Shown piece after piece: positions 62,961-64,000 of a stretch of 64,000 bases of DNA; the first letter of the stretch is position 1, and each line of letters opens with the position of its first letter. Under the pieces are notes generated by a model. The model saw only the letters and a list, made by a program, of their open reading frames with translations, had not been told where the DNA came from and searched no databases. Made by a program: the position numbers and the translations under genes. Source of the DNA: Nocardioides sp. AX2bis (GTDB lineage Bacteria > Actinomycetota > Actinomycetes > Propionibacteriales > Nocardioidaceae); assembly GCF_902506435.1 (NCBI RefSeq), contig NZ_LR733215.1, forward strand, positions 1,574,097 through 1,638,096, given 5' to 3'.

Positions 62961-64000
62961 ATGACCGCACCCACGGGCCGTACGCCGGGCGGGCGCGGGT
63001 CGCTGGCACGCCTCGGGTTCAGCGACCTCGAGGCCGGGCGCCGCGACCTCGCGGCGCTCGAGCGGTACGGCCCCCCGCCGCCCGACGCGCTGCTGGCCAT
63101 CCTGGGGCGCGCCGCCGACCCCGACGCCGCGACCGCGGCGCTGCTCCGGCTGCTCGAGGCGGCCGAGGAGGCACGGGGCGACGGGGGGCGGGTGCTGCTG
63201 GGCGAGCTCCTCGAGGACGAGGGCTTCGCGATGCGGCTGCTCGGCGTCCTCGGGGCCAGCGAGGCCCTGGCCGAGCACCTCGGGCGGCATCCCGAGCACG
63301 CTCGGGAGCTCACCGACCCGACGCTGGGCTCGACCCGCCCACCGGCCTGGGCCGTGCGCGCGGACCTGCTCCGGGCGGTCGGCGCCGACCCGGCGGACGA
63401 CCTCCCGGTCTCGGCCGGCCCGGACGCCGGGGCCGTCGACGCGCTGCGGGTGGAGTACCGCCGGCTGCTGCTGCGCCTGGCCGCACGCGACCTGACCCAC
63501 GACGTCGCCGTCGACGACGCGGCCGCCGAGCTGGCCGACCTCGCCGCCGGCACGCTCGACGCCGCGCTGGCCGTGGCCCGCTCCCGCGTCGGCGAGCAGC
63601 ACGCCCTGGCGCGGCTCGCCGTGGTGGCGATGGGCAAGTGCGGTGGCCACGAGCTGAACTACGTCTCCGACGTCGACGTCGTCTTCGTCCACGAGCCGGT
63701 CGAGGGCGCCTCTCCCGACGCCGCCCTCCGCGCTGCCACCCAGGTGGCCTCCCAGATGATGCGGATCTGCTCCGAGCAGACCGGCGAGGGCACGATCTGG
63801 CCGGTCGACGCCAACCTGCGCCCCGAGGGCAAGTCCGGCCCGCTGACCCGCACGCTGGCCAGCCACGAGGGCTACTACGAGCGCTGGGCGAAGCCGTGGG
63901 AGTTCCAGGCGCTGCTCAAGGCCCGTCCGGTCGCAGGCGACCTGGCGCTCGGCCGGGAGTACCTCGACGTGGTCACGCCCTTCGTCTGGACCGCCGCCGA
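62961..64000 (+). CDS. glnE: glutamate-ammonia-ligase adenylyltransferase, 5' part
   Basis: The open frame runs from ATG, 10 bp after glnA2, to the window end without a stop: 346 codons of an expected 1000 or so. The N-terminal deadenylylase domain is seen, with helices from SLARLGFSDLEAGRRDL and the nucleotidyltransferase signature VVAMGKCGGHELNYVSDVDV (20), followed by GTIWPVDANLRPEGKSGPL (19). GlnE modifies GlnA1 in response to nitrogen state. The remainder lies outside. Confidence 0.95.
   Translation, partial: MTAPTGRTPGGRGSLARLGFSDLEAGRRDLAALERYGPPPPDALLAILGRAADPDAATAALLRLLEAAEEARGDGGRVLLGELLEDEGFAMRLLGVLGASEALAEHLGRHPEHARELTDPTLGSTRPPAWAVRADLLRAVGADPADDLPVSAGPDAGAVDALRVEYRRLLLRLAARDLTHDVAVDDAAAELADLAAGTLDAALAVARSRVGEQHALARLAVVAMGKCGGHELNYVSDVDVVFVHEPVEGASPDAALRAATQVASQMMRICSEQTGEGTIWPVDANLRPEGKSGPLTRTLASHEGYYERWAKPWEFQALLKARPVAGDLALGREYLDVVTPFVWTAA

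Overview
The window is about 72% GC by eye, with GTG and TTG starts common and ATGA/GTGA overlaps frequent. It looks like a chromosomal segment of a high-GC actinobacterium. The order fasR-fabD-fabH-acpP-fabF-accD, then aceE, a DUF3052 gene and ahpE, and later nif3/cdsZ/RNase H-phosphatase and glnA2-glnE, follows a layout also known from Mycobacterium and Streptomyces. The repeat family and overall content suggest Nocardioides or a near relative; that genus call is inference.

Layout. 1-2.5 kb: the end of an rRNA operon (5S plus terminator), a TPR protein, a membrane-anchored protein and DUF3145. 2.5-9.2 kb: the fatty-acid synthesis operon on the minus strand (fasR, fabD, fabH, acpP, fabF, accD); FabD carries a BCCP-like tail that has lost its biotinylation lysine. 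9.3-16.3 kb: alpha/beta hydrolase, aceE, DUF3052, acyl-CoA ligase, ahpE, tRNA-Val. 16.4-20.1 kb: a coupled trio (small Tat protein, DUF4331 protein, His-rich protein), then an acidic secreted repeat protein and a soluble Ser/Thr kinase. 20.1-21.5 kb: a composite repeat/HNH element. 21.5-24.2 kb: response regulator, histidine kinase and an Asp-rich secreted protein. 24.3-31.6 kb: acyl-CoA ligase, zinc ribbon, Nif3, CdsZ, RNase H-phosphatase, YaaA and an RNB nuclease. 31.6-38.1 kb: a seven-gene minus-strand operon for a prenylated phenolic lipid (desaturase, UbiA, geranylgeranyl reductase, type III PKS, methyltransferase, flavin monooxygenase, idi). 38.4-42 kb: BCCT transporter plus osmolyte-binding lipoprotein, Hsp20, VOC protein. 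42-43.6 kb: a decayed insertion at the 3' end of rnpB, and rnpB itself. 43.7-52.6 kb: small proteins, a PQQ-type dehydrogenase, panB, formaldehyde dehydrogenase, cinA, nadE and a glutamine amidotransferase. 52.6-59.5 kb: a probable cyclic-nucleotide signalling region (Crp-type regulator, secreted proteins, a 1307-residue cyclase/ATPase/TPR protein). 59.5-61.6 kb: a second, intact copy of the composite HNH element. 61.6-64 kb: glnA2 and the start of glnE, cut by the window edge.

Three pieces of structure are not explained by ordinary annotation. (1) Two loci, 39 kb apart, share one architecture: a forward array of a 38-bp repeat, a DUF222/HNH endonuclease gene, an inverted array of the same repeat, then a second repeat family. 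One copy has an in-frame 744-bp internal deletion. (2) A 30-bp operator-like sequence, 25/30 identical, precedes both acidic secreted-protein genes on either side of an OmpR-type two-component system. It suggests one regulon joining the two-component system, the secreted acidic proteins and the Ser/Thr kinase. (3) Paired 16-bp TGTC-type boxes, both pairs with the same 23-bp spacing, lie upstream of the Crp-type gene and upstream of the operon carrying the cyclase-like giant protein, suggesting a feedback loop.

All calls rest on reading the sequence and on family knowledge from memory; no database search was run.
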